Assembly (NCBI GenBank): GCA_016786925.1
Contig: JAEUTU010000052.1
Coordinates: forward strand, 26,878 to 90,877
Reading direction: 5' to 3'
DNA length: 64,000 nt
Source: Bacteroidia bacterium
Lineage (GTDB): Bacteria > Bacteroidota > Bacteroidia > 2-12-FULL-35-15
Shown here: positions 62,210 to 64,000 of the stretch, in pieces
Layout of the letters: the number at the start of each line of letters is the position of its first letter
Numbering within the stretch: position 1 is the stretch's first letter
Position numbers and translations under genes: made by a program
Notes under the pieces: generated by a model
Told to the model about the DNA's origin: nothing
Databases searched by the model: none
What the model saw: the letters and a program-made list of their open reading frames with translations, nothing else

Positions 62210-62497
62210 CTAGGAATTGCTCTCTTTGGATAGGTAATCGGAAACAAATAGATCAAGTTGATTCAATTCATCAAACTCGGGCGTTTTTTTAGGAGTATTT
62301 TGTTGCATGGCAAGTAGATTCAGCGCACTCATGGCTAATAAATCCTGCTTATCACGCACGGAATAGTTCTGTTCAAATTCCTTCACCTTTTCATTAATCA
62401 ATTTAGCTGCCTGATGTACCGCCTCCTCATCCTCTTTCTTCACAGTCAAAGGGTAAGTACGTCCTGCAATCACTATTTTTAATGAAACATCTGCCAT
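62210..62497 (-). CDS. zapA: Cell division protein ZapA
   Basis: The 95-residue FtsZ-ring-associated protein cross-links FtsZ filaments. The N-terminal ZapA fold (VSLKIVIAGRTYPLTVKKEDEEAVHQAAKLINEKVKEFEQNY) precedes a C-terminal helix (DLLAMSALNLLAMQQ) that dimerises. It is within the normal size range for the family. It is followed by rny (134 bp away) and preceded by the coiled-coil gene (49 bp), probably in one unit. Confidence 0.93.
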   Translation of the reverse strand: MADVSLKIVIAGRTYPLTVKKEDEEAVHQAAKLINEKVKEFEQNYSVRDKQDLLAMSALNLLAMQQNTPKKTPEFDELNQLDLFVSDYLSKESNS

Positions 62498-62546
62498 TCT
62501 ATTATTGTTTCAGGCTTATGGCTGCGACCATAAACACATAGACGAT

Positions 62547-62834
62547 CTATTTATTTAAGAGAGCAATGCAATTGTCAATTTCCTGCACCAGCTCGTTTAT
62601 TTTAAGTTTTGTATCTGTTACTATTTTATCCTGTTGTAAATTATTGTTATTGATTATTTCTTGGTTATTCTTTTGCAAATTTTCAATTGTAAGCTTCTGT
62701 TCTTCAATTGTTTTAGTCAAATTTTGATTATCCAAAGTCAATTTATCGTAGTCGCTCTTTAATTGAGAATGTAAAGTTACTAATTTTTCTATTTTAGTTT
62801 TAAACTCGGCAATTGTTGCTGTTAAATCACTCAT
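62547..62834 (-). CDS. Small coiled-coil protein upstream of zapA
   Basis: The product starts at the ATG at 62834 (95 residues); the TTG at 62840 is rejected. Almost the whole protein is a predicted coiled coil with heptads of L, I and V (about 5-88: LTATIAEFKTKIEKLVTLH ... KLTIENLQKNNQEIINNN). The centre is very Asn/Gln/Lys-rich. Its location before zapA and small size suggest a ZapB-like divisome partner, but no sequence match proves it. It has a strong promoter (62869-62900). Confidence 0.75.
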   Translation of the reverse strand: MSDLTATIAEFKTKIEKLVTLHSQLKSDYDKLTLDNQNLTKTIEEQKLTIENLQKNNQEIINNNNLQQDKIVTDTKLKINELVQEIDNCIALLNK

Positions 62835-62868
62835 ATTCAAAGTTTAAGTTCTGTAATTCAATATTTTA

Positions 62869-62900
62869 CAAATATAACATTCCATCTCCTAATTCCCAAA
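62869..62900 (-). promoter_or_regulatory. Bacteroidota-type promoter of the coiled-coil/zapA/rny unit
   Basis: The minus strand has TTTG (62900-62897), a 20-base spacer and TATATTTG (62876-62869), close to the consensus TTTG-N19-TAnnTTTG. The start codon at 62834 lies 34 bases downstream. It is the best promoter in the window. Confidence 0.65.
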
Positions 62901-62987
62901 AATTAAGCAATAATTCAGCATGCTTTCGTTAATAACTTTAATACTATCCGCCAAATCGGACGGCAATAATGCTTTTTTTTGTAAAAC

Positions 62988-64000
62988 ATGTTCTCAAAAG
63001 CGCTCCATATTCTCCTATTCTTGCTTCTTTTCCAGCATCTGCATGGACAAACAGAGTATCCGCAAGGGTATTTCAGCGCACCCATGAACAATTCCATGGA
63101 ATTATCGGGCAATTTCGGAGAGATCCGTCCGAATCATTTTCATGCAGGCTTCGACCTAAAAACCAACGGCAAAGAGAACATTCCGGTATTTGCGGTAGCA
63201 GAAGGATACATATCAAGGATCAAGATCAGCACCGGAGGATACGGAAAAGCACTTTACATTACCCATCCCAATGGATTTACTTCTGTGTATGCACACCTCA
63301 ACTGTTTTGACATCGACATTGAATACTTTGTAAAAAGAATGCAGTACAAATTAGAAACATTTGAACTGGATACCATTCTTGCTCCTCAGCTTATTCCGGT
63401 ACTAAAAGGCGAATTGATCGCACTATCTGGCAACACCGGTGGCTCACAAGGACCTCACCTCCATTTTGAGATACGCGATTCCAAAACAGAAATGCCTGTT
63501 AACCCCTATTATTTTGGCTATCTGATCAATGATACCATCAAACCACGGGTGACAGAATTGGCTGTTTACCCTTTGGAAAACACCTCTAGTGTCAATGGCA
63601 AGCGAGACTTAAAAAGAATAGTGCCTCTTTATAAAAAAGGGAACTACTCCTTCAAAAAAACAGATACGATCACCGTGCATGGTCTCATAGGATTTGGAGT
63701 AGAATGTTTTGATCTGGAAACAAAATCTACGAACCCGAATGGTGTATTCAGTATTGAATTATTACATAATAATAAAAGAGTGTATTATCACGAGTTGGAA
63801 AAATTCACATTTGAATATTCACGCTTTGTCAATGCACATATCGATTATGCAGAAAAGCAAAAGCATGGTGATAAAATTCAAAAGTGTTTCCTTTCCAAAA
63901 ACAATCAACTGGGTATTTATAAAGATGTGATCGATGATGGAAAGATCCTGTTCAATGACGATTCATTGCATGTGATCACGTATATTTTAAAAGATTTTGC
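62988..64000 (+). CDS. M23-family peptidase, C-terminus cut by window edge
   Basis: The reading frame from the ATG at 62988 stays open to the right edge (337 codons). It has a signal peptide (FSKALHILLFLLLFQHLHG|Q). A LytM/M23 metalloendopeptidase domain follows: IRPNHFHAGFDLKTNG supplies the first metal ligands (His and Asp), and GPHLHFEIRDSKTEMPVNP the HxH pair. Between them the insertion (NCFDIDIEYFVKRMQ...) is longer than in typical LytM, as in many Bacteroidota homologues. It probably cleaves peptidoglycan cross-links in the periplasm. It diverges from the coiled-coil gene. Confidence 0.93.
   Translation, partial: MFSKALHILLFLLLFQHLHGQTEYPQGYFSAPMNNSMELSGNFGEIRPNHFHAGFDLKTNGKENIPVFAVAEGYISRIKISTGGYGKALYITHPNGFTSVYAHLNCFDIDIEYFVKRMQYKLETFELDTILAPQLIPVLKGELIALSGNTGGSQGPHLHFEIRDSKTEMPVNPYYFGYLINDTIKPRVTELAVYPLENTSSVNGKRDLKRIVPLYKKGNYSFKKTDTITVHGLIGFGVECFDLETKSTNPNGVFSIELLHNNKRVYYHELEKFTFEYSRFVNAHIDYAEKQKHGDKIQKCFLSKNNQLGIYKDVIDDGKILFNDDSLHVITYILKDF

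Noticed and set aside
62969..63310. 113-codon plus-strand frame overlapping the M23 peptidase
   Set aside because: The M23 frame starting at 62988 has signal peptide and both metal motifs; this one is a shifted shadow.

Overview
The window is a gene-dense, AT-rich (by eye roughly 35-38% G+C) chromosomal segment of a Bacteroidota bacterium. The assignment rests on several independent signs. Secreted proteins carry type IX secretion (T9SS) C-terminal sorting domains. There are ELWxxDGT-repeat and PD40/OmpA envelope proteins. Several -7 elements match the Bacteroidota consensus TAnnTTTG, and convincing Shine-Dalgarno sequences are lacking. Short intergenic repeat families of a kind common in this phylum are present. 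No rRNA, tRNA, CRISPR array, insertion sequence, prophage or plasmid gene was found.

Layout. 1-9.9 kb: an envelope and surface-protein region with a PD40/OmpA protein cut by the left edge, a 2-oxoacid dehydrogenase E2 subunit, a fatty-acid desaturase, a collagen-like/head-repeat/C1q-like giant, a small T9SS protein and an ELWxxDGT-repeat protein. 10.1-11.9 kb: glyA followed by a 434-bp intergenic stretch full of decayed repeats. 11.9-24.3 kb: one long minus-strand run that makes nucleotide sugars. It holds a WbpE-like aminotransferase, UDP-glucose dehydrogenase, UDP-xylose synthase, WbpD-like acetyltransferase, WbpB-like oxidoreductase, UDP-HexNAc dehydrogenase, dTDP-glucose 4,6-dehydratase, a WbpP/TviC-like epimerase and a CpsB-like PHP phosphatase. 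It ends in an OmpA-family protein and a small membrane protein. 24.4-28 kb: Kdo transferase and a FucP-like sugar permease on the plus strand. 28-33.8 kb: secreted unknowns, an AMP-forming ligase, AcpS and a C45-type hydrolase. 33.9-37.7 kb: PlsC-like acyltransferase, histidine ammonia-lyase, a TIMP/netrin-like protein and pyrophosphatase. 37.7-39.2 kb: a lipoprotein glutathione peroxidase and an ECF sigma factor with a small membrane partner. 39.4-44.6 kb: a halogenase-like flavoprotein, a CrtI-like flavoprotein, a YjdI/YjdJ pair, threonine aldolase and an O-methyltransferase. 44.8-47.6 kb: a PD40 protein ending in three SPOR-like repeats. 47.7-48.4 kb: a TauE/SafE permease. 48.4-60.5 kb: a second polysaccharide block with initiating sugar phosphate transferase, aminotransferases, FdtA ketoisomerase, glycosyltransferases, acetyltransferase, two polymerase/ligase-type membrane proteins and a Wzx flippase. 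60.5-64 kb: rny, zapA, a coiled-coil protein and an M23 peptidase cut by the right edge.

How it fits together. The two polysaccharide blocks look like the two halves of one surface-glycan pathway. The left block makes activated sugars: probably UDP-xylose, a UDP-diacetamido-uronic acid and the dTDP-4-keto-6-deoxyglucose precursor. The right block finishes a dTDP-3-amino-3,6-dideoxyhexose, assembles the repeat unit, flips it and polymerises it. The right block begins 5 bases after a strong intrinsic terminator of rny, which suggests attenuation or processive antitermination. The most unusual items are this terminator arrangement, the SPOR-tailed PD40 protein, the halogenase-like flavoprotein, the collagen/C1q-like surface protein and the repeat-filled region upstream of glyA. 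I see no clearly undescribed multi-gene system.
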